64,000 nt of DNA from Penicillus capitatus (GCA_965649825.1 OZ287708.1:248001-312000), one strand, 5' to 3'; numbered from the stretch's first letter, positions 21,382-33,504 are shown. The notes: generated by a model not told the origin, from the letters alone. Numbers and translations: made by a program.

Positions 21382-22903
21382 ACCGTCACCACTGTACCAG
21401 GTTTGCATCTGCCAATGATGACCAGCGTGTGTATACTATGTGCTTGTCTGCCTGCTCTAGCCTACTTCAGTGATTCTCAGAGACAGGCCAGCAAAGATGC
21501 CGGACATATTGCTGGATTGGAAGTCATGCGTATCATCAATGAACCGACGGCAGCTGCATTGGCCTATGGTGTCGATAAGAGAGAGGGATCGGTGGCCGTT
21601 TATGATTTGGGTGGTGGCACCTACGATATCTCCATCCTTGAGATCACAGGTGGCGTCTTCGAAGCGAAAGCCACAAATGGAGATACCTTTCTGGGCGGCG
21701 AGGATTTCGACAACACCCTGCTGACGTACATCATCGAGGAATTCAAAAAAGATCAGGGGATCGATCTGACAAAGGATCGTTTAGCCGTTCAGAGAATCAG
21801 AGTGGCGGCAGAGAAGGCGAAGATTGAGCTGTCATCGACGACAACGACCGATATCGATCTTCCGTTCACTACAGCAGATGCATCCGGCGCCAAGCACCTG
21901 CATCAAACCTTGACGCGGGCAAAGTACGAATCTCTGGTCAGTCAACTGCTGGACCAAACAAAACAGCCCTGTCAAAACTGCCTCAAAGATGCTGGGGTCT
22001 CCCGTGCTGATATCAACGACATCGTTCTGGTGGGCGGCATGACGCGTATGCCAAAGGTGCATGAAATTGTCAATGGCATTTTTGGCAAGGACCCATCTCG
22101 AGGGGTCAACCCGGACGAGGTGGTGGCCATGGGTGCTGCCATCCAAGGTGGTGTGCTGTGAGGTGACCGAGGTGACCTCTTGCTGCTGGATGTCACTCCT
22201 CTGTCGATGGGAATCGAGACATTGGGAGGGGTGATAACCGTGATGATCCCCCGTAACACCACTGTGCCGACCAAGAAGACCCAGACCTTCTCTACTGCCG
22301 CTGACATGCAGACCCAAGTGGGGATCAAGGTCTTCCAAGGCGAAAGACAGATGGTTACCGACAACAAACTTCTCGGAGAGTTTGAGCTCGTCGGCATTCC
22401 TCCTGCATCCAGAGGTGTTCCACAGATTGATGTGACGTTTGACATGGATGCGGACGGTACATGCACGTCTCTGCCAAAGACAAAGCCACCACCAAAGAAC
22501 AGAAGATCACTGTTCAGTCCTCTGGTGTCTCTCCGAAGAGCAGATCCAAGATATGGTGCGCAAGAGTGAGCAGTTTGCAGAGGAAGACAAGAAGAGGAAC
22601 GAGCTTGTCGAGGTTAAGAACAATGCCGACTCCCTCTGCTATACAGCCGAAAAGAACCTGGAAGAGCACAAAAGCAAACTTCCTCAGAATATCACCGACG
22701 ATGTCAATACAGCTATGTCAGATCTGAGAGCCGCCAAAGAGAAAGACGACCTCGAAAACATCAAGATGGCCATTCAGAAGCTGAATCAAGCGCTGATGAA
22801 GATCGGTGAGGCGATTTATGGCTTATCCGACAAAGGCAGCAGCGAGGGAGAACCTGCAGCGGGAGGAGATCAAGAAAGGGCTCCAGGACAGAGAAAAGAG
22901 TGA
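21382..22903 (+). pseudogene. Mitochondrial-type HSP70 (mortalin/DnaK) pseudogene, 5'-truncated
   Basis: A fragment of a mitochondrial HSP70 chaperone. Recognisable parts in order: [98 protein letters not shown], then the substrate-binding end and the C-terminal lid ([14 protein letters not shown]). The first 170 or so residues of the ATPase domain are missing. An apparent intron follows TVP at 21,401. A TGA at 22,159-22,161 interrupts the frame after AIQGGVL, and frame changes near 22,456 and 22,525 are needed to keep following the family. An in-frame TGA also lies just upstream at 21,376. The GERQM and IPRNTT patterns favour the mitochondrial form. Confidence 0.85.
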
Positions 22904-23409
22904 CAAAGGTGTCCGTCAGTGTCAAAAGTGCGAGATGCAGAAATGCCATGTTTCTATGTTTAACTCTCTCGCTAACTGTGGTTGCTTGGATCGCACCAGC
23001 CACGACCTCTTCTCCACATCGCAAAGTTTGGTCTCGCATCAATTCGCAACTGTCCGTCTGCCGATTCCAGTTGTTCTGCAATGGCGTCGTCCCAGCGAAC
23101 ACAACAGGCGCGAGGCGCATCACGCGATTCGGGGCAATTGTGCAAGGGGATCCTGTGAAGGCTCATGCTCGACTCGACCGATCGAGAGATCGACCGAACC
23201 TTGCAGCGCCTATCGGAACTGCGCGCACAACCTGAACAGAATATCAAGGGCTGCCACGCTGGGTGGGTATGCACGCGACAGCTGTCTCGTCCATTTAGGT
23301 ACCTGTGAATGCGGTCGGATGCTTTGAATGTTGTGCTGCAAGCAGAACGTGTTTTCGTCGATCTTGGCTGTCAATACGTGGTCGAGTGCTCGGCATGTGA
23401 AGCTGAGGC
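22904..23409 (+). other. Region between the HSP70 pseudogene and X copy 2
   Basis: No known gene. A helical frame starting with an ATG near 23,165 (MLDSTDREIDRTLQRLSEL) looks coding and could be a 5' exon of the gene whose remains are X. A short frame with a hydrophobic start (FLCLTLSLTVVAWIAPATT) near 22,947 resembles a signal peptide, but nothing downstream supports it. Confidence 0.25.
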
Positions 23410-24035
23410 CATTCTCACACGCAGGCGACATTCCCGTGGTTGTGCTCTCTGTCATGGACTCGATGGAAATGACGTGATCGTTGCAGAGCCATCAAAGATC
23501 ACATGCATATCGGCGGAGGCCGATGCGTGTCAGGAACGGGGAGCAGCCGTCCAAGCCACGTCGACTGAACGAGGTTACAGACTGCAGACAGAGATCTCTT
23601 CTGTGGGATCTTCTTCTATCGTCAGAGATGAAGAGTGGCATGACAGATAATGGAATCGAATCGATGCTGGATCGCTGGAGAGACTCGAGAAAGTGGCCGA
23701 AGCCAATCTCGGCAAGGTACCCCCACAAAGAAAGTCAGATGCTTTGACAGAAGGGTACGTGTCCTCGATAGCTAAAGCTGAAACCAAGAAGGGATCGAAG
23801 AAAGGATTCCTGTTGCCAAGACAACAACAAAACGCTCAGCCATCTGCAAAACCGAAGGCTGTTCACTGCTCTCTCCCCGTTTCTCTCGAATCAGGGACAG
23901 CGTCGGCGACGACGACTCGGCATAAGAATGAACAGTCCGTCTGCGTCTCGGATACGGTGCGAGAGAGGGACACCCGAACGGAGGAGAGCACAGAGGACAC
24001 TGGCACCGAGAAGGTAGGCATCTCTGAATCGGCCA
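23410..24035 (+). repeat. Duplicated segment X, copy 2
   Basis: Second copy of 13,880-14,565. The Lys/Glu/Ser-rich frame is open from about 23,693 to 24,043 (AETKKGSKKGFLLP, AKPKAVHCSLPVS, EESTEDTGTEKVGIS). The upstream part that should join it (MTDNGIESMLDRWRDSRKW) is out of frame, because one G present in copy 1 is missing here. It joins directly to Y copy 2 through a short shared AATG/ATGC sequence. Neither copy is intact as read. Confidence 0.55.
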
Positions 24036-25040
24036 ATGCATAACGATCTGTGAGGTTCACCGCACTGAGTCATCATGCTATCTATCCCCTTTGACTCGAT
24101 GGCTGAGATGTGTGCCGGTTTCGCTTATCAGTTTTCATCATGCTTCCCCATGCAGCACCCATTACTGTTCCCTTGATATGCTTTGTTGCCGTCTGTCAGA
24201 TCGCCGAGAGTTGCTGACGCCGAGATTCCTGTCTAGACTGAAATTAAGAACTGCATTCGGTTGTCGCGTGCATTGAGTTTCTATTCATCGATATCTGGAT
24301 GTCCGAGCGATCCTTCAGCTGGCACAATCTATGACAGCCATCTCCTGCATGCTCTAAGACTGTAAAGTTGTTCTTGATGTTGTTTATTGTACTTCATCAG
24401 GTTGATATACCTTGTTCATTCTTAACGCTGTGTTCCTGACTGTTTGTATCGAATCCGACACGCACATATTGAACGTTGACGTCACACACATTAGACCATA
24501 CACACATTGTAAACGTCAACAACATTTAAGAAGAAGAATTGAACTCGATCACAGTGGTGGTGTAATACTCTCTCATTCGCGAGCACACGTCGTTATCTCT
24601 GTAGGACAAGATAGGTTGGCGGCGCCGCCATGCTGCATTCTATTCTGCGGAGGCAATCTCCATCTGAGATAAAGGCGCTGGGGGCTGAAGTTTTTTAAAA
24701 ATCGTCTAGCGCATTCGACACAGGGAAGATTACGTGCGTTCTCTGACAGCAGTTCATTTCTCCGCTATATCACTCTTTCTAAAACTAAGAACTCTGATGT
24801 CACACTTCATTGAATAAAGCAAAAAAAAGGTAGAAAGATAATAGAGAGCTTTGACAGCAGGTCTTCCTCAAGACATGTTTGCTGAACGAATCTCTACAAC
24901 TGAAAACAATGTTTTCATATTGTCTCTGTCTCTGCAGACTGTGACATTGTTTAGAAAAGAGATTGTGTAAAGAATAGCTAACCTGTAGATCACTTCCTTA
25001 AAGTGAGAGGATGTTGATCTGCGAGGCAGACTCAGATTTG
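24030..25040 (+). repeat. Repeat Y, copy 2
   Basis: Copy of 15,705-16,530 lacking most of the secreted-gene exon. The part up to about 24,610 is nearly identical to copy 1, while the part from about 24,620 to 25,040 is shared only with copy 3 (36,530-36,990). No coding frame is supported. Confidence 0.8.
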
Positions 25041-25049
25041 GCCGCTTGC

Positions 25050-26980
25050 GCCAGCTTCAATCCAGAACTGCCTCCACCGACAGCCAGAGCAGAAGGATGG
25101 CCTCCAGTGACGGCCAGAGCGGTCAATAGTGTGCCCTGGCTGCCTCCACTGGCGGCCAGAGCGTCAATAGCGTGCCCATGGCCGCCTCCAATGGCGTCCA
25201 GAGCGGTAGGTAGGGGGTGCCCTGGCTGCCTCCACTGGCAGCCAGAGCGTTGGGCTGGACGCCTGTGACCGCCTCTCTCTCTCCGGCGGCTGCCAGACGT
25301 CAGGTGGACGCCTCCATATGTCCCCGTGTGATATGGCGGCGGCCAGACGTCAGGTGGACGCCTGTGACCGCCTCTCTCTCCGGCGGCGGCCAGAGCGGTA
25401 GGTAGGGTGCCCTGGCTGCCTCCACTGGCAGCCAGAGCGTTGGGCTGGACGCCTGTGACCGCCTCTCTCTCTCCGGCGGCTGCCAGACGTCAGGTGGACG
25501 CCTCCATATGTCCCCGTGTGATATGGCGGCGGCCAGACGTCAGGTGGACGCCTGTGACCGCCTCTCTCTCCGGCGGCGGCCAGAGCGGTAGGTAGGGTGC
25601 CCTGGCTGCCTCCACTGGCAGCCAGAGCGTTGGGCTGGACGCCTGTGACCGCCTCTCTCTCTCTCTCTCCGGCGGCTGCCAGACGTCAGGTGGACGCCTC
25701 CATATGTCCCCGTGTGATATGGCGGCGGCCAGACGTCAGGTTGAACGCCTGTATTTGTCTTCGGCGGCTGCCAGACGTCATGTGGACGCCTGTGACCGCC
25801 TCTCTCTCCGGCGGCGGCCAGAGCGGTAGGTGGGGTGCCCTGGCTGCCTCCACTGGCAGCCAGAGCGTTGGGCTGGACGCCTGTGACCGCCTCTCTCTCT
25901 CCGGCGGCTGCCAGACGTCAGGTGGACGCCTCCATATGTCCCCGTGTGATATGGCGGCGGCCAGACGTCAGGTTGAACGCCTGTATTTGTCTTCGGCGGC
26001 TGCCAGACGTCATGTGGACGCCTGTGACCGCCTCTCTCTCCGGCGGCGGCCAGAGCGGTAGGTGGGGTGCCCTGGCTGCCTCCACTGGCGGCCAGAGCGT
26101 AAGGGTCGACCTCCAGCGACGGCCAGATGTCTAGTCAGCCAAAATATCCGCCTCCACTGGCGTGCAGAGCAGGTAGGTAGAGTGCTCTGGCTGCCTCCAC
26201 TGACAGCCGGAGCGTGAGGGTCGGTTTCCAGAGACGGCCAGATGAGTGTCGGCCGCCATTGCCGCCTCCACTCGCGGCCAGAGCGGTAGGCAGGGTGCCT
26301 AGGCCGCCTCCACTGGCGGCCAGAGAGGTGGGCCGGCCGCCCATTGCTGCCTTCAATAGCAGCCAAAGTCTGGCTGGCCTCCAGTGACGGCCAGAGATTA
26401 GGTCGTCCGCCATGGCTGCCTCCAATGGCAGCCAAAACGGTGGGCCGGCCGCCCATTGCTGCCTTCAATAGCAGCCAAAGTCTGGCTGGCCTCCAGTGAC
26501 GGCCAGAGATTAGGTCGTCCGCCATGGCTGCCTCCAATGGCAGCCAAAACGGTGGGTTGGCCTCCATCGGCGGCGAGACGTCAGGTGGACGCCTCTTTGT
26601 GTCTCCAGTGGCTGTGAGACGTCAGGTGGGCGCCTGTGACCGCCTCCATCGGCGGCCAGGCGTCAGGTGGGTGCCTGTATTTATCCCTATCGGCGGCGGC
26701 GAGACCTCAGATTGGACGCCTGAGACCGCCTCCATCGGCGGCCAGACGTCGGGTGGACGCCTGAGACCGCCTCCATCGGCGGCCAGACGTCGGGTGGACG
26801 CCTGAGACCGCCTCCATCGGCGGCCAGACGTCGGGTGGACGCTTGAGACCGCCTTTCTTTTCGGCGGCGGCGAGACCTCAGATTGGACGCTTGAGACCGC
26901 CTTTCTTTCCGGCGGCGGCGAGACCTCAGATTGAACGCCTGTCTCTGTCTCCGGCAGCGGCCAGACAATGGGTGGGCCCA
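25050..26980. repeat. GC-rich satellite, array 2 (190-bp unit and derivatives)
   Basis: Begins with a 190-bp unit repeated at about 25,217, 25,407 and 25,597, then enlarged to 238 bp, each containing CACTGGCAGCCAGAGCG, a CT-rich run and CCAGACGTCAGG. From 26,100 on it turns into shorter hairpin blocks like arrays 1 and 3. Near 26,330-26,560 an approximately 111-bp unit containing CAATAGCAGCCAAAG is duplicated. Long open frames follow from the repeat period. Confidence 0.85.
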
Positions 26981-28300
26981 GACGACGGTCTCCAGCAGCA
27001 GCAAGAGCGGCAAAAAGATCGTCCGTGACGGACTCCAACAGCCGCCAGATATCAGGTAGGGCGCAGACGGCGGTCTTAAATGACAGCAGGGCAGCTAACA
27101 GATTATCCCTGAGGGCCAATGACAGCAGCGCAGATAACAGATCATCCATGGAGGTCTCCAGCATCCATTGACATTAGGGCACCTAACGGATCATCCATGA
27201 GGAACTCCAGCATCCAATAACAGCAAGAACGGCAAGTAGATCATGTGTAACGGCCTCCAGTACCCGCCTTACGTCAAGTGGACAATCGACGAATGTTTCC
27301 AATCGCAGCAGAGCAAATAACAGATCAACCCAGACTACCTTCTACCTCCAATAATGGCATATAGATCACCATGAGGCCGTCCATCCTCCAACCACAAAAG
27401 GTAGTACACAGCCTACTCCAGCCTCCGACAGCAGCAGTACAGCAGGTAGATCATCAGAGTCGGCCTCCAGCCTCCGACAGCAGCAGTACAGCAGGTAGAT
27501 CATCAGAGTCGGCCTCCAGCCTCCGACAGCAGCAGTACAGCAGGTAGATCATGTGAGACATCGTCCAGCATCCAATGGCAGCAAGTAGAACATATGTGTC
27601 GGCCTCAGGGCCTCCATCAGCAGCCAGTCAGCAAATAGATCGTCAGGGATGGTTCCAGACAGCCTCCAGTCACTGCAACCGTCAAACTGATCATCCGGGG
27701 TGCCTCCAGCCTTCAATCACAGCAAGAAGAACATCCATGACAGCCTCCGTTCGCAGTAATATAGTATTAAGACATCTGAGACAGTTTCCAGCCTCCAATG
27801 GCAGCAATACAGCAGGTAGATCATGCGAGACAGCCTCCAGCCGCCTTAGCAGCAAAACATCAGGTAGGACACTCCAGCCTCCAATGGCAGCAATACTGCA
27901 AGAACATCATCTATGTCGGCCTCCAGCCTCCGAGAGCAGCAATACAGCAGGTAGAACATCCGAGTTGGCCTCCAGCTTCCAGTCACAACAGAGCCGCGAG
28001 TAGATCATGCGAGACGGCCTTCTATTTCCAATCGCGGCAAGACAGAATGTAGATCATCCATGACAGCTCCATCTTCCAATCGCAGCAGAGCAGCTAACAG
28101 ATCTTCCCAGACTGCCTTCTATCTCCAATAACGGCATATAGATGATCATGAGGGCGTCTAGCCTCCAATCACAGAAGGTAGTACACAGCCTACTCCAGCC
28201 TCCAAATCGCAGCAAGACATCAGGTAGGACAACCCAGCCTCCAAGCAAAAAAACAGCAAATCAGCTTCCGACAGCCTTCGTGCAAAAAAAACAGCCAACA
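26981..28300. repeat. Degenerate minisatellite downstream of array 2
   Basis: Looser tandem repeats of about 50-60 bp built on CAGCAGTACAGCAGGTAGATCA and GGCCTCCAGCCTCC. Almost every unit carries AGGTAGATCAT. The clearest run is 27,410-27,560. It lies just past the 3' end of proline-rich gene copy 2. An A/T-rich stretch with homopolymer runs (28,245-28,430) closes it. Confidence 0.7.
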
Positions 28301-28432
28301 CAGAGCCAACCACAACAAAGCGAAGGTGGAATGGCAGAGAAGCAGCAGAAAAAAAGAAAACAACCCCTTCATTATTGTTTTTTATTTTTTGTTTTTTTTC
28401 ATCTACCCCCAAGGAAAACAGCTTGGAAAAAA

Positions 28433-29629
28433 TTAACTAGATCTGGCCCCCCATACAGGCCAATTCTGGATAGAAATCTACACAGCAAACAAACCATAAG
28501 AGAGACTAAAGAATAGTTGAACTTACACATTGTCCCGACATAAAGAAGAGACGTTCTGGGATGACTGGCTGGCAGATCTGAATGCACTGGCCAGAAAGGA
28601 AATAGGGCCTGGGAGGAATACCTAGGGGGCCGACCGAAAAGATGAATGGACGGGGTGGGATGACAGATGGGCAGGTGAGAGAATACAAAGACGTGCGTTC
28701 TGGAAAGGCAGGTGGCCGAGAATGGAGGGAGAGGAAAAAGGGACGTGAAGGAATTGAAGGAGGGGGGGATGCAGGAATGCAGTATACTTGTGGCCGGGCA
28801 GGAAATAGAGAGGACTGGGCAGGTTGGGAGGCTGAAGGCGCGGCTGGCGGAGCTAGGGAACACTCCATGTGGTGAGACTGGGCAGGCTGCGAGTCTGGCG
28901 GAGGAGGGGCTGGTTGAGATGCTGGCGGCACTGCCGTCTGGGCAGGAGACCACTCCATATGGAACGGATGGAAGAATGGCTCCGAGGGTGGCGGCTGGAG
29001 AGGCGGCGTGGCCGGCTGAGTAGGCGGCGGCGCGGAGCTCTGGGAGGCGGCATGCTGCGAAGCCATCGGCGGCATGCCATGCTGCTCGGAGGGAGATTGC
29101 TGCTGGGGAGGCGGCGATGCGGTCCGGGCGGGCGGAGGGGCTGCAGGCCGGCCCTCTTGGGCCAGCCGCGCTCTCCTCCCCTCCGAGGAGAGGACCCTAG
29201 CGCGCCGTACCGGCCGAGGCTGTGGGGTTTGGACCCTATTGGGTCCAAACCTCACAGGAGGGGTCTGCGCCGCGAGGTGCTGCTGACCCCTCTGAGCAGT
29301 TGTCTGGGCTTTCAAATCCCAGTACAACTGCTCACGCTCGGCCGGACTCATGCCCTGGAAGGCCCTAGGCGGTCGGTCGCCTAGGACCTCCGGCAAAGTC
29401 ACTTGGGAGAATCTACATAACACACAAGGGTCAGAGGTGTCTCGAAGAGCAGACGCGCCGCGCGCTACGGGGCTCCTCGACTGCAGCCGGACGCATGCGT
29501 GCGATGAAAAGCGTTCTGGCCGCAGTCGAGGAGCCCCGTAGCGCTCGGCGCGTCGAAACATGGCCAGTGGACTCACGGTTTGCCTGGATATCCGTAATCG
29601 TCTTCGGTAGCCATGTGAGCATCAGCCAT
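28433..29629 (-). CDS. Proline-rich protein gene, copy 2, three exons
   Basis: Exons 29577-29629, 28527-29412 and 28433-28477 splice to a 327-residue frame; introns are 164 and 49 nt, with clean GTGAGT and GTAAGT donors. Sequence order: an acidic start (MADAHMATEDDYGYP), a charged domain of about 80 residues (VTLPEVLGDRPPRAFQGMSP, EREQLYWDLK, TTAQRGQQHL, VRFGPNRVQTPQPRP), a Pro/Ala/Gln/Ser-rich middle, then four or five degenerate repeats of 17-18 residues built on IPxRPxFFxSxxC (IPPRPYFLSGQCIQICQPV, IPERLFFMSGQC). No signal peptide, membrane helix or known domain is seen. Reading through the second donor would end three codons later at 28506. The function is unknown. The charged domain and the C-terminal motif are kept in copy 3 while the middle varies. 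Confidence 0.65.
29452..29554. repeat. Long palindrome in intron 1 of proline-rich gene copy 2
   Basis: Two 33-nt arms (29452-29484 and 29522-29554) are inverted repeats with one mismatch and a 37-nt loop that contains the palindrome ACGCATGCGT. It fills most of the 164-nt intron. The intron is three times longer than other introns in the window. Confidence 0.9.
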
Positions 29630-31165
29630 CGTGGTCGTTGAGGTCGCAGAAAACAACAGCAAGAACTCAGAAAACAGAGCGCAAGAACTCGGAAACTCGA
29701 GTGCGGAAGGCTCTGAGACAAGACCTTTATAGGCCGCCTCGGTTGCCGGGCGCGGCCTGCGGGTGGTGGGTGGGAACTGTGGCCGTTTGGCGGCGCTGCA
29801 TGCGCCGCCGGACAGAGAATCGGCCGCCAGACCTCTAGAAGCGCAGAGTACTGTCGTCGGAATGCGCGTCGCGAAAGGGAGAGCACTTCTGGAAGCTTTT
29901 CTAAGTGTTTTACAGAAGAGATTCCTTACAGTCTGTGCGCAAGCTCCTCTCAGAGTGTAACGCGCATGCGTTCTCTGCAGTTGTTCCGACGCGATTCTCC
30001 GAACGGCAAACCGCTCGGCTCAGCTCCGCGTTGCCTGGACAGAGGAATGAGGCGGTCTCTCTCGTTCGCAGGATCGGAACGGACTGTGCGTCTGGACGGC
30101 CGTCTGTTTCGGGCGTTTCCGCCGCAAACGCCGCGAGAGAGCGTTCTGCGCGGTGTAACGCGAATCGGTTCGAGGAGTTGGCGTGCGTCCTAACTCCCTC
30201 GAACAAGGAAGGCGGAACCGACGACGCCTTCTGCGAGGACCAGACGGCCACGGAGTCGTTTTTTCAGTTAATGCTCGTGCACAGCGCCGAGGGAGTGTTT
30301 TGGAAACGCCGTTCGCTCCGATAAACGCAGTCGGGTCGCGTTTTGCGTCGGCTGTGCAAGACTGCTGTTCTGTCTCCAATGCCATCGATCAGACAGCTTC
30401 AAGAGCAACTTGTGCGATGGCACTGTAGATCGCGGCAGATGCCAGTCGCGATCCGATGCCATCGCCTACTTTCCGGGCATGTTCTCTATTCTGCAGAGTT
30501 CACTAGAACGGTGGATCACGACTGGAAAGGGATGGTATGCTGCTGCGTCCTCGTCGGAATCGTCCATGCCGTTCCGTTCTAGTCTGGCGAGTTCTGATTT
30601 TATGAGGGCTGTGACGGAGAACGTCCGTCTTCTGTTCGGAGACCACTTGTCGAAGATCTCTGTAATGAAAGACGAATAACTGCCGCCGAGTGTTCTGCGC
30701 GCGCGGGGCGTTCTAGGACGATGTCGTTGGCGCCGGCGATGTTCTCTCGTGCGGCAAATGCTCTGTGGTACGCTTGAACGACAGACTCTGCAGTCATTCC
30801 TGCTCTTAGCCCTGCCGTTCGGACCAGCGACTCGGCATTACTCACCGAGCGCCGAGATGCGTGTCACCGTCGACGCGTTGGATCGAATCCGATGAATGCA
30901 TTCGCCTAGCAAAGCGTCCTCAAAACAACGGTGCTAGAGAACGCACATTGAGTGTTGCGCTCTGTAGACGGTCCAACGATTTCGGATGAGAGAGAGTTTG
31001 CTCGCGACGAATGGGCGCGCCGACGGAGTGCGACTGTTCGCTCCTCGATTTTTCGGCTGACAAATCGGGGCGAGCTAGAAGGGGATGATGCCTGTCCTGG
31101 ATTCAGTCCCTACCTTCCGACGCAGCTGCGCGAGCACGATGCTCTGGGAGCTGACGGACGTGGAT
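29630..31165 (-). repeat. Repeat W, copy 2
   Basis: Corresponds to 19,457-20,975 and, in its first 1,050 bp, to 41,837-42,885. The far end (30,950-31,165) is alignable only to copy 1 and only weakly: the translated GFSPYLPTQLREHD here against GFSSYLSLHLREHP in copy 1. That hint of a shared protein frame is the best coding signal in W, but the frame is interrupted upstream in both. Confidence 0.7.
29724..29733 (-). promoter_or_regulatory. TATA box of the proline-rich gene, copy 2
   Basis: CCTATAAAGG on the minus strand, 95 nt upstream of the ATG at 29629, identical to the boxes of copies 1 and 3. Confidence 0.6.
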
Positions 31166-31764
31166 TCGACGCGCGAATGCGCGTCAAGTACTCTGCCTTG
31201 CCACTGCCGTGCGTCGTTGTGGACTGTGGCAGCTGCCCGCCGTCTGTTTCATCGTCCTCCTCACTGCTGTCAGTGATCTCTCAACGCATCCATCCGCGCA
31301 GCGCGCTGTACGCCTGAGCATCTTGCGCTTTGCGTCTGTGCCTTTCAATTAAATCCGCGTCGTGCTTGCGTGCTTTCTTCATCTGTGCTTGATCTTCGGA
31401 AAGCAGTAGCCCAGTGCAAGCATCTTAATCTATCACTGTACTACGGACGGTCGGCGAGGAAAGACGACATCGCCGTTCGCCAAACAACAAGTTGTCTTCT
31501 CCTCGACACGACGACGGCAACAGACGCCTGAGCTGCATCGCATTCCACGGTTAGGACAGCTCGCTCTCAGACGTGACCAGGTGCCGTTTTATTCAGCAAC
31601 CGATATATCACTGGGCGGAGCACGAGGGAAAGAGCGAACTCTGAACGCGCGACGCGCGTCGGCAGCCGCCGCCACAGTCGTGCTCTTGTCAGGAGATGCA
31701 TGCTCATCTTGCCGTAGAGCATTTTGAAGATTCGTCAAGCGTTGCATTACGGTCGCCGCCGAGA
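31166..31764. other. Intergenic stretch upstream of NDUFA6
   Basis: No gene recognised. Sequence composition is CpG-rich near 31,430-31,700, consistent with a promoter region for the following gene. Confidence 0.35.
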
Positions 31765-32397
31765 ATGGCCACTGGAAAAATCATCGCTCGTCTCAAGAAC
31801 GCGACGCCGATCGCCGTCGCTTCTCCGACCACCGCCAGCGTCACGGACTTCTTCCGAGCGGTCGGCATCTCTCCGTGACGCTCCCCACACCAACCACCCT
31901 GTGCTTCTTGCCTTTCAGTGCTGCCGCTGCGTTCCTTACGTTCTGCAGGCGTATCAGCTCGACGAAGTGGCAACGCCTCCAGTCGTGCGCAAGAAGATCG
32001 CCCAGAAAATCAGAGACCACGCTCACGTGAAGGACACACGAGTACATGTCCCTGCCCACGACTGCCACTGTCATGATCGTCTGCATTAGGCCATCAGCAA
32101 CCTTCTTGTGAAAGGCAACGAGGAGCTTTCGGTACACCGCACGCCTTGAGTTATCACTCTTTACCTGACCGAACGTGTGACTGTAGCTGATCATGAATCA
32201 CTTCAAGCAGAGACACCACCTGGTACGGGGATGATTGGAGCGAGCGAGGGGATTGAATGGCTGTCGCGGTGCAGATGGCGGAGTATGTCGATACCATGGG
32301 AAAGCCAAAACTCGTTGTCAAGAAGTCGACGGACTCGCCGTTCCTGCAGAAGTTCTACCAATCGAACTACGCCCACCGCAAAGAGCTGCTGTCATGA
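31765..32397 (+). CDS. Complex I accessory subunit NDUFA6/B14 (LYR family), five exons
   Basis: Exons 31765-31860, 31919-32041, 32090-32131, 32187-32222 and 32275-32397 splice to 139 codons with introns of 58, 48, 55 and 52 nt, all GT-AG. The product follows NDUFA6: VPYVLQAYQLDE, then VRKKIAQKIRDHAHVKDTRV, AISNLLVKGNEELS, a helix with NHFKQRHHL (family KVWKQRTHVM) and a C-terminal SPFLQKFYQSNY (family KDFLSKFY). B14 is an LYR-fold subunit at the matrix arm of mitochondrial complex I that binds acyl carrier protein. The exact LYR triplet is not kept; CRCVPY stands at the corresponding place. Two of the joins were found only because they restore the family sequence, which makes the model strong. 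Confidence 0.8.
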
Positions 32398-32600
32398 GGC
32401 AGTTCCACTGAACAATGGACACTGTATCTGTCTGTCGGTTGTTTAACGAGGGCGCGGCTGTAAGGAAACAGATGTCCTGGATGTCCCTTTGATATTACAT
32501 CGAGATCCCGATTGTTTTTCGTGACAGAAGAGAAACGGCATTTGCCATCTTCGAACGACTGGATCCATCACGTCCTCCACAACATACGCACGCGTGCTGT

Positions 32601-33005
32601 CTAACGAGAGGCCTCTTTGTTAAAACGAGCGGCCGTCGCTGCGTCTTCCATCTGGACAAGGACGACAGAGATCTCGCATCCAATAGCCGTGCCATCATAA
32701 AGAGGCAGAGGTACTTTCAGAATGTAGGTTCTGTTGATGGTCATCATTCTGGGACTGATGCCCTTGAGGATCTGGCATGTCTCGTCGAGGCACAGTTCCA
32801 GCAGCACTGTGGCGTCTTGCGTACGAAACACCATGTGTCCCGCATCGCCCGACGCTGCGTAAAGGCAGATGTGTACATCGGCTAGTGCCTGCGGCGGCCA
32901 GGGCCACCGCACTTGGCACAACTGGACGGCAGCCGTCCACGAGAGACGATGGTCTCCGTCGCGCAAACCCTCTTCTATAGCCAGCAGACACAACACATTC
33001 GCCAT
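32601..33005 (-). CDS. Hypothetical protein, possibly longer upstream
   Basis: An open frame with an ATG at 33005 (MANVLCLLAIEEGLRDGDH) and 134 codons, with alternating hydrophobic stretches (LADVHICLYAAS, TVLLELCLDETCQIL, YILKVPLPLYDG, CEISVVLVQMED) that look like a beta-rich domain. A second minus-strand frame at 33,054-33,524 may be an upstream exon of the same gene. I recognise no family. It would be divergent from the SAMHD1-like gene, possibly overlapping its 5' end. Confidence 0.35.
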   Translation of the reverse strand: MANVLCLLAIEEGLRDGDHRLSWTAAVQLCQVRWPWPPQALADVHICLYAASGDAGHMVFRTQDATVLLELCLDETCQILKGISPRMMTINRTYILKVPLPLYDGTAIGCEISVVLVQMEDAATAARFNKEASR

Positions 33006-33504
33006 TTGCCGTGTTTTCGGAGCACTGCCTGCGACCTGTGCCTGGCGGAGGTGTTATTTCTGGTGTGCCGCCTCTGATTCGAACGCTCTTCTCGTCTCTT
33101 TTCTCCCCGGAGTCGTCACGTGGACACGCGCGTTTCCGCGTTTGCGGCTTCGAAGGCGATGCGGTCTTCTCGATACCACCCAACATCGATCCAGCGATTC
33201 TGGCGTAACCATCGTACGCATCTCTTCGACGACATCAACTGTCGTACAGTGTCTCCGCGCGAGGACACCCTCATTCAACGTATCTTCCCATGGAGTAAGT
33301 CGACGGAGCCAAGCGTCTGCAGAGATTTGTCCGTCTGTAGTCCCTTGCATGTGAGATGCGTGGACCGCCATGACTGTTGGGTTGCTCTCCCGGCCAGTAT
33401 TGCTCATCAGATTGTATCGGCTCATGATTCCGAGCCCTTTCCTTTTGTTCTCAATCTCTGCAGCGTCGGACCCGTCAAACGCATAGGACTGGTGTGCTGG
33501 ACAG

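Noticed and set aside
33120-33504. Upstream extension of the SAMHD1-like frame as its N-terminus
   Set aside because: The frame is open but shows no SAM-domain or family sequence and overlaps a minus-strand candidate gene, so it was not included in the model.
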